Part shown: positions 8,981-17,556 of the stretch, in pieces | Layout of the letters: the number at the start of each line of letters is the position of its first letter | How positions within the stretch are numbered: the stretch's first letter is position 1 | From: JBEISR01 sp044337705 | Lineage (GTDB): Bacteria; Planctomycetota; Planctomycetia; Pirellulales; Pirellulaceae | Direction of reading: 5' to 3' | Assembly (NCBI GenBank): GCA_044337705.1 | Contig: JBIINB010000002.1 | Location: forward strand, 1 to 64,000 | DNA length: 64,000 nucleotides | Notes under the pieces: generated by a model | What the model saw: the letters and a program-made list of their open reading frames with translations, nothing else | Told to the model about the DNA's origin: nothing | Database searches by the model: none | Program-made: the position numbers and the translations under genes

Positions 8981-9166
8981 ATTCGATGTAGTCGTTCCCG
9001 ATGATCGAACCGGAATTCGAGGACGAATCGATCCACCAGCAATTCAGAGGATGCCATGAGGCAATGCGTCAACGGGATGGAGGGGGCGACGATGCAGCAA
9101 ACTTTGCAATAGGCGAGTCGCCTGGAGCAAGAACGACCAAGTAAGAGAAACCCCCAACTCTGCTAA

Positions 9167-9196
9167 TACAGGGCGACGGGACTACAGGGCGACGGG
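9167..9196. repeat. 16-base tandem direct repeat, two copies
   Basis: The 14-base unit TACAGGGCGACGGG occurs at 9167-9180 and again at 9183-9196, separated by AC, so the period is 16 bases. It lies about 630 bases before gspE. It could be a regulator-binding site or a replication-slippage duplication; nothing distinguishes these here. Confidence 0.6.
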
Positions 9197-9527
9197 GCGT
9201 CCTTAGCGCTCCGTTCAGCTCACCTTCTTTCTCAGACCGGTCCGCGGATTGACGCTGTCGAAGCGAGATGGACTCTGAGATGGCCTTGGAGGGATCGCCG
9301 ATGGCGAGTTGACAGAGGACTTGGACGAATAAAAACGCTACCATAGCAACCGGCTGGGCTGGTGCCAAAAGGAGGGGAGTTTGATTTTTCTAAGAGAATT
9401 TCTTCCGCTTTCCCGTTTCCGGCGAAATCGGGGATGGTAGCGAAAAACCTACCATAAAGGTCAGTTGGTCATACCTTGATCCCCCCTGAAAGGAGTGTTT
9501 GCATGGCAATCTCCCTTTTGACATGGA

Positions 9528-9556
9528 GTTGCCGGGGCGATAGCATCCGATAGAGA
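9528..9556 (+). promoter_or_regulatory. Candidate sigma70-type promoter upstream of gspE
   Basis: A perfect -35 hexamer TTGACA (9528-9533) is followed after 17 bases by TAGCAT (9551-9556), which matches four of six positions of TATAAT. It points toward gspE, about 260 bases downstream. Planctomycete promoters are poorly defined, so this is only a candidate. Confidence 0.3.
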
Positions 9557-9817
9557 ATGATGCGACAGCTGACCTGAAAAGTGTTGGCATGGAGCGGATT
9601 TCATCCCACCGACGGAACCAGGGACCAGTGGTCGAAGGCAGGAGCCGAATGACGCTGGGACCTCCCACCCACCCTCGAGTGCAGCTGGATCATGGATGGG
9701 ACTCGGCCAGAACGCTGTTACGAACTGAATGGAAACTGAGACGTTTCCTATCGGTTTGTCTGATTTCTGCCGACCAGCGCAACGATCGCCCTAATAGGGT
9801 TTGCAAGGTATTGCACG

Positions 9818-11512
9818 ATGATCACCAATAGCCAGTCGATCCCACCTTCTCTGGACGTCAATCAACTTCGCACGGTGGCCGATTTGATGCGGGAAAAACA
9901 GTCCCTGCAGCCATTGGCCGTCCGTTGGGAGTTCGAAGGAGAGAAGGAATTGCTGGTGGAAACCGCCAGATCCATGGGTTTGGAGTGGTTGGAGGGGGAC
10001 GACCTAACAGTTCCTCCGGAGGCGATCGACGGGTTCCCGATCAAATTGATCCACCGCCACGAAGTGTTTCCGTTGGAGCGGGGGGAGGGGTGGATTCGGA
10101 TTGCTGTCAGCAATCCATTTGATTTCCATGCGATCGACGCAGTCGCCACGTCTCTGGACCTGGAAGTCAAATCCGTTGTCGCGACGCCCGAGGCGATTCG
10201 CCGCTTGGTGAAGCGGTATCTAGGTGTTGGCGCGGAAACGATTGACGGCCTAGTCGCCCTACAAAGCCGCAAGGCGGGCGATGTGGAGATGCTGGAAGAG
10301 ATCTCCACCGACGGATCGGAGGATGCCGAGCAGGCGCAGCAGGCTTCGGTGGTCCGGCTGGTCAATGAGATTCTGGCGGAGGCGATCGAGGCGAGGGCCA
10401 GCGACATCCATGTGGAATCGCAGGAGAGCGGACTGAAACTTCGATATCGCATCGACGGGGTGCTGCAGAAGCAACCAACACCCGCCGAGATGAATCAATT
10501 TCGTGCGGCGATTGTGAGTCGACTGAAGATCATGGCCAAGCTGAATATCGCTGAAAAGCGAGTGCCTCAGGATGGCCGAATCAAGTTACGCGTGTCGGGG
10601 CGCGAGATCGACCTTCGCGTTTCGATCATTCCGATGCTGCATGGCGAGAGTGTCGTCATGCGTATTCTGGATAAGTCGAATCTGAAGTTTTCGCTTCGCG
10701 GTATCGGAATGTCGGATGCCGTTTATCAGGATTTTCAGAGGCTGATCAACCTGCCGCACGGGATCATTTTGGTGACGGGTCCAACCGGATCGGGGAAGAC
10801 GACGACGCTCTATTCTGCCTTGCACGAAATCCAGTCCGAAGACACCAAGATCATCACCATCGAAGATCCGATCGAGTATCAGTTGGAGGGGATTAATCAG
10901 ATTCAGGTGCACCAGAAGGTTGGTCTTTCGTTTGCCGCCAGTCTGCGTGCCATCCTCAGGCACGACCCGGATGTTGTGCTGGTGGGGGAAATTCGCGATC
11001 TGGAAACTGCCGAAAATGCAACTCAGGCCTCGCTGACCGGCCATACAGTCTTCAGCACACTGCACACCAATGATGCGGCTGGTGCCTTCATGCGACTTTG
11101 CGACATGGGGGTGGAGCCGTTTCTGGTGTCCAGCACCGTAGAAGGGGTGCTGGCTCAGCGGTTGGTTCGAGTTCTCTGCAACGAATGCAAAGAAGCATAC
11201 CATCCTTGCCAGTCCGAGTTGCCAGACGACTTCCCTGCAGAAGCTCGCTTGGATCCTGACCTTCGTCTGTATCGGCCGAAGGGATGTGAGGCATGCCGAG
11301 GGCTAGGTTATCGAGGGCGTAAGGGGATTTACGAACTGCTGGTGACCAACGATGAAGTGAGGCACTTGGCTACCCAGCGCGTGCCGTCGCATGTCATCAA
11401 GGAGGCCGCGATGCGAGGTGGCATGCAGACCCTTCGGATGGATGGCTGGCGGAAGGTGCTGGATGGCACGACGACGCTGGACGAAGTGGTGCGGGTCACC
11501 AAGGCCGACTGA
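9818..11512 (+). CDS. gspE: GspE/PilB-type secretion ATPase
   Basis: This is the cytoplasmic hexameric ATPase that drives pseudopilus assembly in a type II secretion system. An N-terminal T2SSE_N-like domain (~1-150) is followed by the ATPase core with Walker A GPTGSGKTTTLY, Asp box ITIEDPIEY, Walker B VVLVGEIRD and His box HTVFSTLHTNDA. Near the C-terminus a tetracysteine zinc motif CNEC...CEAC is intact. The length of 564 is normal for the family. AAGG lies ten bases before the ATG. It is the first gene of a ten-gene plus-strand operon and is followed by gspF after two bases. PilB is the alternative family name, but the pseudopilin set downstream favours GspE. Confidence 0.95.
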   Translation: MITNSQSIPPSLDVNQLRTVADLMREKQSLQPLAVRWEFEGEKELLVETARSMGLEWLEGDDLTVPPEAIDGFPIKLIHRHEVFPLERGEGWIRIAVSNPFDFHAIDAVATSLDLEVKSVVATPEAIRRLVKRYLGVGAETIDGLVALQSRKAGDVEMLEEISTDGSEDAEQAQQASVVRLVNEILAEAIEARASDIHVESQESGLKLRYRIDGVLQKQPTPAEMNQFRAAIVSRLKIMAKLNIAEKRVPQDGRIKLRVSGREIDLRVSIIPMLHGESVVMRILDKSNLKFSLRGIGMSDAVYQDFQRLINLPHGIILVTGPTGSGKTTTLYSALHEIQSEDTKIITIEDPIEYQLEGINQIQVHQKVGLSFAASLRAILRHDPDVVLVGEIRDLETAENATQASLTGHTVFSTLHTNDAAGAFMRLCDMGVEPFLVSSTVEGVLAQRLVRVLCNECKEAYHPCQSELPDDFPAEARLDPDLRLYRPKGCEACRGLGYRGRKGIYELLVTNDEVRHLATQRVPSHVIKEAAMRGGMQTLRMDGWRKVLDGTTTLDEVVRVTKAD

Positions 11513-11514
11513 CG

Positions 11515-12735
11515 ATGCCTGATTTCGCGTACGTCGCCAAGACCGCCAATGGGATGGAGACGCGGGGCGTTCTTCCTGCCGGAAATCGTCGCGAGGCGAT
11601 GCAGCGACTGCGCCAGAAATCGCTTTTCCCAGTCTCCCTCACCGAGACCAAATCCGCCAGCGACACCTCGTCGTCGCTGGCTCACTGGATGCCGGTCAAA
11701 AAGGAACAGGTCGCCGATTTCTGCACCCAGCTTGCAGACCTTCTGACCGGCGGAGTGCCGCTGCTGGAGTCGCTGAAGATTCTCCAGGAGGCGACGGTCC
11801 ATCCTAGGCTGCAGCAGGCGGTCGGTCGAATCCATGACGCCATCACCGAAGGGCAGACGCTGGATGAAGCGATGGCGGCCGAACCGGCGATGTTCAACGA
11901 GTTGATGCTCAGCATGGTGCGAGCTGGCCAGGAAGGGGCATTTCTGGAAGATGCACTTCAGCGGACCGCTGGTTTCCTTCGGAAGCAGGATGAGCTGCGA
12001 GCGAAGATTGTGGGGTCGCTGACCTATCCGATGATTCTCGCCTTTGTCGGGTCGATCGTTACTGCGCTGATGATTGTCTTTCTGGTCCCCAAGTTCCAGC
12101 CGTTTTTCGATCGCCTGGAACAGTCAGGGAAGGGGCTTCCCTGGATCACGGTGGCACTTCTGACTCTGAGCCAGGGGCTGATGCGATTTGGATGGGTCAT
12201 TCCGTTGATAATTTTCGGCGCCGTGGTCGGCATTCGCCGCTTCCTGGCATCCGATTGGGGACGATTCCAGTTCGATCGCTGGAAGCTCAGGATTCCCGTT
12301 CTGGGATCGATCTTCCATGATGCTGCGGTCTCGCGAGCCTGCCGCATTCTCGGGACGCTTCTTCACAACGGAGTCCCCCTGCTCAAGTCGCTATCGATCA
12401 GCAGCGAATCGACCGGCAACCGATTGCTGGAGAAGGCGATGCGCGACTCCGCGCAGAACATCACCTCTGGTGATACCCTTTCCAAGCCGCTGGCAGCCAG
12501 CGGGCTGATTCCACCTCAGATCATGGCGATGATCCGCATCGCAGAGGAATCCAACACGCTGGATGACGTCCTGGTCAAAGTGTCAGATCGAATCGATCAG
12601 AAAATCGAACGAAAACTGGAGGTCATGGTCCGCATGATCGAACCGCTGATGCTGGTTCTCATCGGCGGGATGGTCATGTTCGTGATCGTTGGTGTACTAT
12701 TGCCAGTGTTCGAATTGAATTCCACTGTAGGATAA
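11515..12735 (+). CDS. gspF: GspF/PilC-type inner-membrane platform protein
   Basis: This polytopic inner-membrane protein anchors the secretion ATPase and the pseudopilus. It opens with the family phrase MPDFAYVAKTANGMETRGVL and contains two T2SSF domains, one around QLADLLTGGVPLLESLKIL and a second around RILGTLLHNGVPLLKSLSIS. Three transmembrane stretches are visible: one at about residue 165-190 (YPMILAFVGSIVTALMIVFL), a second around WVIPLIIFGAVVGI, and a third at the extreme C-terminus (MLVLIGGMVMFVIVGVLLPV). The 406-residue length is typical. It begins two bases after the gspE stop. Confidence 0.95.
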   Translation: MPDFAYVAKTANGMETRGVLPAGNRREAMQRLRQKSLFPVSLTETKSASDTSSSLAHWMPVKKEQVADFCTQLADLLTGGVPLLESLKILQEATVHPRLQQAVGRIHDAITEGQTLDEAMAAEPAMFNELMLSMVRAGQEGAFLEDALQRTAGFLRKQDELRAKIVGSLTYPMILAFVGSIVTALMIVFLVPKFQPFFDRLEQSGKGLPWITVALLTLSQGLMRFGWVIPLIIFGAVVGIRRFLASDWGRFQFDRWKLRIPVLGSIFHDAAVSRACRILGTLLHNGVPLLKSLSISSESTGNRLLEKAMRDSAQNITSGDTLSKPLAASGLIPPQIMAMIRIAEESNTLDDVLVKVSDRIDQKIERKLEVMVRMIEPLMLVLIGGMVMFVIVGVLLPVFELNSTVG

Positions 12736-12813
12736 TGAACCGATCAGACCGCCTTGTGATGCCAGCAGCATCCGGCGGCAACATCTTCCGATACTGGATG
12801 AAGGAGTGCTGGA

Positions 12814-13323
12814 ATGAAACGAAGAAACCCAACGCGACGCGGTCTGACGCTGATCGAGTTGATGATTGTGTTGGTGATCCTGGTGGGCTTGATGGCAATC
12901 GTGGGTCCCCGAGTTCTTGGAACTCAGCGGAAGGCTGATATTCGAACCGCTCAGGCTCAGATCGGAAGCATCAATTCGGCTCTGAAAATGTATGCCGTCG
13001 ACATGAAGACCTATCCGTCCACCGAAGAGGGATTGGCGCTTTTGTTGGAGTCGCCGGAAGACGAGCGGCTTGCTAAGAACTGGGACGGCCCCTATCTGGA
13101 CGGCGACTTGCCGGTCGACCCTTGGGGAAATGACTTCCAGTACGAATTCGGTGACGAGGAAAGCGAAGATGCTCCCGACTTTCCCCTGGTCTACTCACTG
13201 GGGCCCGACGGACAGCCCAATACTTCCGATGACGTAGGGAATGTTTCCAAAGAAGATTCGGGTGGTGATGAAGGAAGTAGCAAGGGTTCCTCCGGTCGAT
13301 CCCGTCGATCAACCAAAGAATAA
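12814..13323 (+). CDS. gspG: GspG-type major pseudopilin
   Basis: This is the major pseudopilin of the secretion system, processed by a prepilin peptidase. It has the type III signal RRG-LTLIELMIVLVILVG with Gly at -1 and Glu at +5, then the GspG core: GPRVLG, IGSINSALKMYAVDMKTYPSTEEGLALL and the WDGPYLDGDLPVDPWGNDFQ calcium-site region. The last ~30 residues are an unusual Ser/Gly/Asp/Glu tail ending in RSRRSTKE, beyond the normal end of GspG (usual length ~140; here 169). AAGGAG lies seven bases before the ATG, an unusually good ribosome-binding site for this operon, and fits the high level needed for a major pseudopilin. It is 78 bases after gspF. Confidence 0.95.
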   Translation: MKRRNPTRRGLTLIELMIVLVILVGLMAIVGPRVLGTQRKADIRTAQAQIGSINSALKMYAVDMKTYPSTEEGLALLLESPEDERLAKNWDGPYLDGDLPVDPWGNDFQYEFGDEESEDAPDFPLVYSLGPDGQPNTSDDVGNVSKEDSGGDEGSSKGSSGRSRRSTKE

Positions 13324-13383
13324 GCTGACAACCGTCGCTTCCATCGAGGTCTTGCGATGCCTTGTTTGTAGAGGATATCCACG

Positions 13384-14094
13384 ATGGCCCGACGGGGTGG
13401 TTTGACGCTGATCGAGTTGATCGTGGTGCTGTCGATTCTGGCAGGGGTGGTAGCTCTGGCCTGGCCTTCTCTCCGGAAATCGCTAGCTGCCAGTGCACTC
13501 CAGGAGGCTGCACGGCAACTGCAGTCTGAAATCCGTTGGGCCCAAGATGAAGCAGTCCGTTCCGGCCATGCCATGGTCGTGTGGCTGCCTTTGGAAGAAG
13601 GTCCGTTGCAGATCGAGTCATTGGAGGATGCACTGGCGCTGGATACTTCCCTCACCCCTTCTGCTGGGTTGCGCGAACCTGTGGAGAAGGAGGGAGACGA
13701 GCCTGAAGGGCTGGTGGGCCAAAAGGATCGCGGGAGGCCACAGCTGCAGGCTCGACAGCCCAGAGACCGGGAGGTGCGGCTGGCGGATGATCTGGTGATC
13801 GCCTACTACGGCCCGTTGCCCAACGATTCCGACGAGACCGAATCTGAGGAAGATGGTACCGAGCCGCAGCGGCAAATTCGAGCATCGTCCGAGGAGGCTG
13901 GGGAGTTGCCGATGGAGTTGGCAGCAGAGCCGTCCGGCGATTCTCGTCCGATGCGACGGGTGCCGATGATCGTTTTGCCCAACGGTGCGATCCGTGATTC
14001 CGCCATCCAAATCGTTCAGCCAAGCACCGATCGATCGCTTTGGCTAAGTATCTCACGGCAGGGCGAATCGATGCGTGCGGAGAAAGATCGATGA
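13384..14094 (+). CDS. GspH-like minor pseudopilin with an extended charged region
   Basis: The N-terminus RRGG-LTLIELIVVLSILAG is a canonical prepilin signal, followed by an amphipathic helix ending ALQEAARQLQSEIRWAQDEAV, typical of GspH. After the first strands (HAMVVWLPLEEGPLQIESLE) the protein carries a long Glu/Asp/Arg-rich segment (about residues 90-190), likely disordered, before the closing VPMIVLPNGAIRDSAIQIV strands. At 236 residues it is well above the 150-170 usual for GspH. AGAGGA lies upstream of the ATG. Its TGA overlaps the ATG of the next pseudopilin gene (ATGA), which implies translational coupling. Confidence 0.88.
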   Translation: MARRGGLTLIELIVVLSILAGVVALAWPSLRKSLAASALQEAARQLQSEIRWAQDEAVRSGHAMVVWLPLEEGPLQIESLEDALALDTSLTPSAGLREPVEKEGDEPEGLVGQKDRGRPQLQARQPRDREVRLADDLVIAYYGPLPNDSDETESEEDGTEPQRQIRASSEEAGELPMELAAEPSGDSRPMRRVPMIVLPNGAIRDSAIQIVQPSTDRSLWLSISRQGESMRAEKDR

Positions 14095-14576
14095 GGCGGC
14101 GATCGGGGTTTTCCCTTTTGGAAATGATCATCGCGACAGCGATTCTGGCTGCCGCTGCCGGACTGCTGCTGGAACTGATCGGGCAAGGTAGTCGGCTGGC
14201 CAGGAAGGCGGACAGTCGCAGCAAGGCGTACCAGATCGCCGATGCACTGCTGCAGGAGACGCTGCTAGGTCAAGACTGGGAAAGCAATCGGTCGGGGGAG
14301 GCGGTGGAAGGGATGGATGGCTGGACTTGGCAGCGCTCCTGGGTCGAAGAATCTGCCAGCGGGATGGGATGGATCGTGATTGAAGTCTGGGGGCGGAACT
14401 CCGGCGACTTGAAAGGAGCTCAGCGAACTCCTGCAATCGGATCTGCGGCCAGCACGCCACCCGCAGCTCGGCTGGTCAGGCAGGTGCGCCTTGGGTCGAA
14501 ACCGGATCCGCGAGCAACGGGCAAATCGACTTCCGGTGGCTCAGTGCGCGGTAATCGCGGTAGGCAGCCACTATGA
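14091..14576 (+). CDS. GspI-like minor pseudopilin
   Basis: The start is the ATG at 14091, which overlaps the previous stop as ATGA. The frame is open further upstream, but the prepilin signal RRRSG-FSLLEMIIATAILAA begins right after this ATG, with Gly at -1 and Glu at +5. The remaining ~130 residues show the IADALLQETL helix and a WTWQRSWVEE strand as in GspI, then a basic, Gly/Ser-rich C-terminal tail ending in RGNRGRQPL. The 161-residue length is slightly above the usual 120-130 because of that tail. It is predicted to sit near the tip of the pseudopilus together with the J- and K-like proteins encoded next. Confidence 0.85.
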   Translation: MRRRSGFSLLEMIIATAILAAAAGLLLELIGQGSRLARKADSRSKAYQIADALLQETLLGQDWESNRSGEAVEGMDGWTWQRSWVEESASGMGWIVIEVWGRNSGDLKGAQRTPAIGSAASTPPAARLVRQVRLGSKPDPRATGKSTSGGSVRGNRGRQPL

Positions 14577-15778
14577 ACCGACATGCCTACTCTCTGATCG
14601 AAGTGCTGATCGCCCTGGCGATTTTAGGTCTGTTGATGGGAGTCGCCTGGGGGCTGTTGGGGTCGTTTCAGGAGACCCAAGAGCGAGCGTGGCGTCAGAC
14701 CGAGCAGATCGACCTTGGCCAACAGGTTCGTAGCCGTCTGCATCAGGACTTGCTGCAGTCGATCGGGCATCAGGTCCGAATCGCTGCCAGTAACAACTCC
14801 CCTCCAGCCCCCTCTCGCGGCTCGTCACCAGCCGCGGCTGGTCGCAACCCAGGCAACGCGATGACATCCAGCCGATTCTCTGGTGACGAGAATGGATTCA
14901 CTTTGGAGCTGACGCCACGATTAAGTCCCGTCCATTACTGGACTCACCTTCTGAAGACCCCGTCGGAAAGTCTGTTTGAGGCAGCACCGCAGGTGCCCAG
15001 GCTGCCACTACGCATCGAAGTCGCTTGGAGGTTGGAGGAGAACGGCTTCGGCGATTTTGAATCGTATCTGTTGTCGCGAGAGATCCGTTTCTTTTCGGAA
15101 GAAGATGACGAAGAGGCGGTGGACAGCATCGGGCCTGATCGTCGAGGGGGGCGACGGGATCAGCCCGAGCCGTCGCCGGTTGAACGAGCTGCCAGAGGGC
15201 AGTTGCCCAATGAGGGCTCGACGAATGGGCAGCAAGGTGAATTGGACAACCCGTTTCCTTCCTCCTCGGAAGATCTACTGGAAACCTGGGAAGGGATATC
15301 CAAGGGGCGTTTTCGCTACCACGATGGCACGGGATGGACGCAACAGTGGAGGGCAAGCCAGCAGGCTGCGGTTCCCTACGCTGTCGAACTGTCGATTCTC
15401 TTCCAGACGAGAAAAGATCGCGCCGCCATGCGGGAGGAAATCGAGAACGCAACGGCAGGGGAGACCACGGAAAATCAACTGAAGGAACTCAATGAATCCA
15501 GCCAGTCCCCTTCCGATCTGCCGCTCCTGGAACGAACTGGAACGTTGGAAGACCCTGAGTGGGAGCAGAAGGACCTCTGGATCGTCGTAGCGACTGGTCG
15601 ATTTGAAATGGATCGCAAGGGAGCTTCCATTGAGCCGACGGATCGACCAGCGACTGGCGGGGCAGGCGAGCCGGAGGGGGGGGCACGTTCACCTGCTGCC
15701 GAACCAAATCGGCCGTCACCTAGCCGCCCGAATCGACTCGGCCGCGGCTTGGGATCCCAGTCCGGAGGATCGCCATGA
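14573..15778 (+). CDS. GspJ-like minor pseudopilin, enlarged
   Basis: The short N-terminus MNRHA-YSLIEVLIALAILGLL is a type III signal in which the -1 residue is Ala, not the usual Gly; Glu at +5 is present. The helix continues into QVRSRLHQDLLQS, as in GspJ. At 401 residues it is about twice the usual length: Pro/Ser/Arg-rich and acidic segments (around residues 80-100, 175-225 and the last 50) interrupt the beta-rich core (RIEVAWRLEENGFGDFESYL and AVELSILFQT are recognisable strands). It overlaps the upstream stop by ATGA and the following gspK start also by ATGA. The assignment to GspJ rests on order and size rank as much as on sequence. Confidence 0.8.
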   Translation: MNRHAYSLIEVLIALAILGLLMGVAWGLLGSFQETQERAWRQTEQIDLGQQVRSRLHQDLLQSIGHQVRIAASNNSPPAPSRGSSPAAAGRNPGNAMTSSRFSGDENGFTLELTPRLSPVHYWTHLLKTPSESLFEAAPQVPRLPLRIEVAWRLEENGFGDFESYLLSREIRFFSEEDDEEAVDSIGPDRRGGRRDQPEPSPVERAARGQLPNEGSTNGQQGELDNPFPSSSEDLLETWEGISKGRFRYHDGTGWTQQWRASQQAAVPYAVELSILFQTRKDRAAMREEIENATAGETTENQLKELNESSQSPSDLPLLERTGTLEDPEWEQKDLWIVVATGRFEMDRKGASIEPTDRPATGGAGEPEGGARSPAAEPNRPSPSRPNRLGRGLGSQSGGSP

Positions 15779-17553
15779 AGCTTGATCACCTTTCCAAAGA
15801 CAAAGAAAGGAAGCGAGGAGTCAAACCAGTCCGGGTGGCGCCCATGGGCGGTAACGGTCGACTTGGCGTTCGCGCGACCAGAGAGGGGATGGCACTGCTG
15901 GTGGTTCTGGTGCTGACAATGTTTTTAGCGTTAGCGGGCTACAGCTACCTGGACCAGATGGAAAAAACGGCGATGCGAGCGGCTGGGCAGGGCGAATCGA
16001 TACAGGCCGAGCGGGTGTTGGAGAGCGGTGTGGAGTGGTGCCTGCGGTGGATCGAGCAGCCGGGCGAAGCAAGGGAGACAGTTGGTGGACTGGTCGACAA
16101 TGCCCAGCTGTTTGCCGGAATACCTCTGGAGCCACCGGTGGGGCGAGGGAGCCCGGCTACCGATGGGGGATGGCGATTTACGGTCCTCTCTTCAGCGGCC
16201 GATGCCTCGCGTCGCGAACCGATGAACTCCAATCCCCAACGCTCGTCCAGCATGCCGACGGAGTCGACATTGGTCTATGGAATGGACAACCTCTGCGCGA
16301 AAGTTACATTGGCTCAGCTGATCCGCTGGGAGGCGATTGAACCGGGCAATGCGATCCAGTTTTTGAAGGGACTCCCCGGTGGGGAACCCGAGGGTGGCTT
16401 CGATGGGGAAAAGATTCAGCTGGCGGTGCGGCACTGGAGCCGCAGCATGGAGCGTCCCGGTCCACGCACCGGTCGTGCAACCATTGACACGCTGGTGTCG
16501 GATGAGCGGTCTTTGGAAGAACATCACTGGGATCAGCTTTGGACCGGCGGAGACCTGAATCAGAATTATCAGCTCGATCTCTGGGAGGTGCAGTGGCGAG
16601 ACCAGTTGCCACCATGGCAACGCGGGCCGGGGCGCCCCGGCCTGAACTCGATGCCAGTGCAGCAGCGACCGGGGGTGTCCCAACTGCCTCGTCCGCAGGG
16701 CTGGCAGCATTGGATCGCTGAGTTCAGTGGCTGCAGGAACATCCGCAGGGACGGTCAACAACGCATCTCCATCAACCGTCCCGATCTGCTTCGACTGCAT
16801 CAAGACTTGATCCAAATCTGGCCTGCCCCCTGGGCGTCCTATTTGATCGCTTATCGACAGTATGGCGGGCGACCTGCTTCGGACAAATCGAATAGTCCTC
16901 AAGGAGCAGCTGGGAGTGAGTCGACTGATTTTGTCCCCGATTTCTCGGTTGCCGGTGGGACCATCATCGCTTCGCCACTGGATCTGATCGACAGCGAAGT
17001 GACCGTTCCATCCAAATCCGGGGAGGCGGCTCGGAAACTTACCAGCCCCATTCAGAGCAACGGCCCGGAATTCGCGGAGCAACTGGACCGGCTGGTCGAT
17101 GATGTCTGGTTTGAGGATGTGGAGTACCGGGAAGGGGTGATCGACACATTGGAGGCACCTTTGGAAGTGTTGCGTGCGTTGCCTGGGGTCAGCGAGGAGG
17201 TCCTGACCCGTTGGGTACAGGTCCGCCAACAGAATGGTGCGGCCCGGCGATCCACCCCGGCCTGGTTGGTCCGGGAGCAGGTGCTGGATCTGAAACAACT
17301 GCGTGCCTTGTTGCCATGGCTGACCTGCCGAAGCGACACCTATCGCGCCCAGGTGGTCGCGTTCCGAGACGCGATGACGCCGATCTTACGGAGGGTATAC
17401 TTGCTGGATGGGCGGCGCGATCCGGCCGTCAGCGTCCCCTCCCAGTGGCTTGGACAATGGGATGGAGGCTGGTCGATCGGCGTTTTGGATCCAGGAGACC
17501 GTCCCGTTGCATCCGGCGGAAGCAGTGGGATCGAGCAGAGGGGAGAGCGATAA
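15775..17553 (+). CDS. gspK: GspK-type minor pseudopilin
   Basis: GspK caps the pseudopilus tip. A ~38-residue basic leader precedes TREG-MALLVVLVLTMFLALAG, a prepilin-like signal with Gly at -1; as usual for GspK the +5 Glu is absent. The helix runs into ERVLESGVEWCLRWIEQ. The C-terminal half carries the helix-hairpin-helix-like segment EVLRALPGVSEEVLTRWVQV, diagnostic of GspK, and a preceding domain with acidic and aromatic residues. At 592 residues it is longer than typical GspK (~320-380), mainly in the central region (~200-400). It overlaps the gspJ-like gene by ATGA; a basic or extended leader is also known in other GspK proteins. Confidence 0.88.
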   Translation: MKLDHLSKDKERKRGVKPVRVAPMGGNGRLGVRATREGMALLVVLVLTMFLALAGYSYLDQMEKTAMRAAGQGESIQAERVLESGVEWCLRWIEQPGEARETVGGLVDNAQLFAGIPLEPPVGRGSPATDGGWRFTVLSSAADASRREPMNSNPQRSSSMPTESTLVYGMDNLCAKVTLAQLIRWEAIEPGNAIQFLKGLPGGEPEGGFDGEKIQLAVRHWSRSMERPGPRTGRATIDTLVSDERSLEEHHWDQLWTGGDLNQNYQLDLWEVQWRDQLPPWQRGPGRPGLNSMPVQQRPGVSQLPRPQGWQHWIAEFSGCRNIRRDGQQRISINRPDLLRLHQDLIQIWPAPWASYLIAYRQYGGRPASDKSNSPQGAAGSESTDFVPDFSVAGGTIIASPLDLIDSEVTVPSKSGEAARKLTSPIQSNGPEFAEQLDRLVDDVWFEDVEYREGVIDTLEAPLEVLRALPGVSEEVLTRWVQVRQQNGAARRSTPAWLVREQVLDLKQLRALLPWLTCRSDTYRAQVVAFRDAMTPILRRVYLLDGRRDPAVSVPSQWLGQWDGGWSIGVLDPGDRPVASGGSSGIEQRGER

Positions 17554-17556
17554 GAG

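Larger units (their letters stand above)
8981..9817. other. Long non-coding stretch upstream of the T2SS-like operon
   Basis: No convincing protein gene was found in these 837 bases; the open frames present on both strands have no recognisable domain. The region contains a 16-base tandem repeat (9167-9196), a candidate promoter (9528-9556), a 16-codon frame with a strong Shine-Dalgarno (9503-9553) and a small hairpin GGTAG-CTACC near 9433-9450. It most likely holds the promoter and leader of the gspE operon. Confidence 0.5.

Noticed and set aside
9069..9668. Two minus-strand frames of 99 and 92 codons upstream of gspE
   Set aside because: No domain, weak starts and composition unlike coding neighbours; treated as non-coding.
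16192..17298. Minus-strand frame of 368 codons
   Set aside because: It is antisense to gspK, which has clear motifs and coupling; the mirror frame has no family features.
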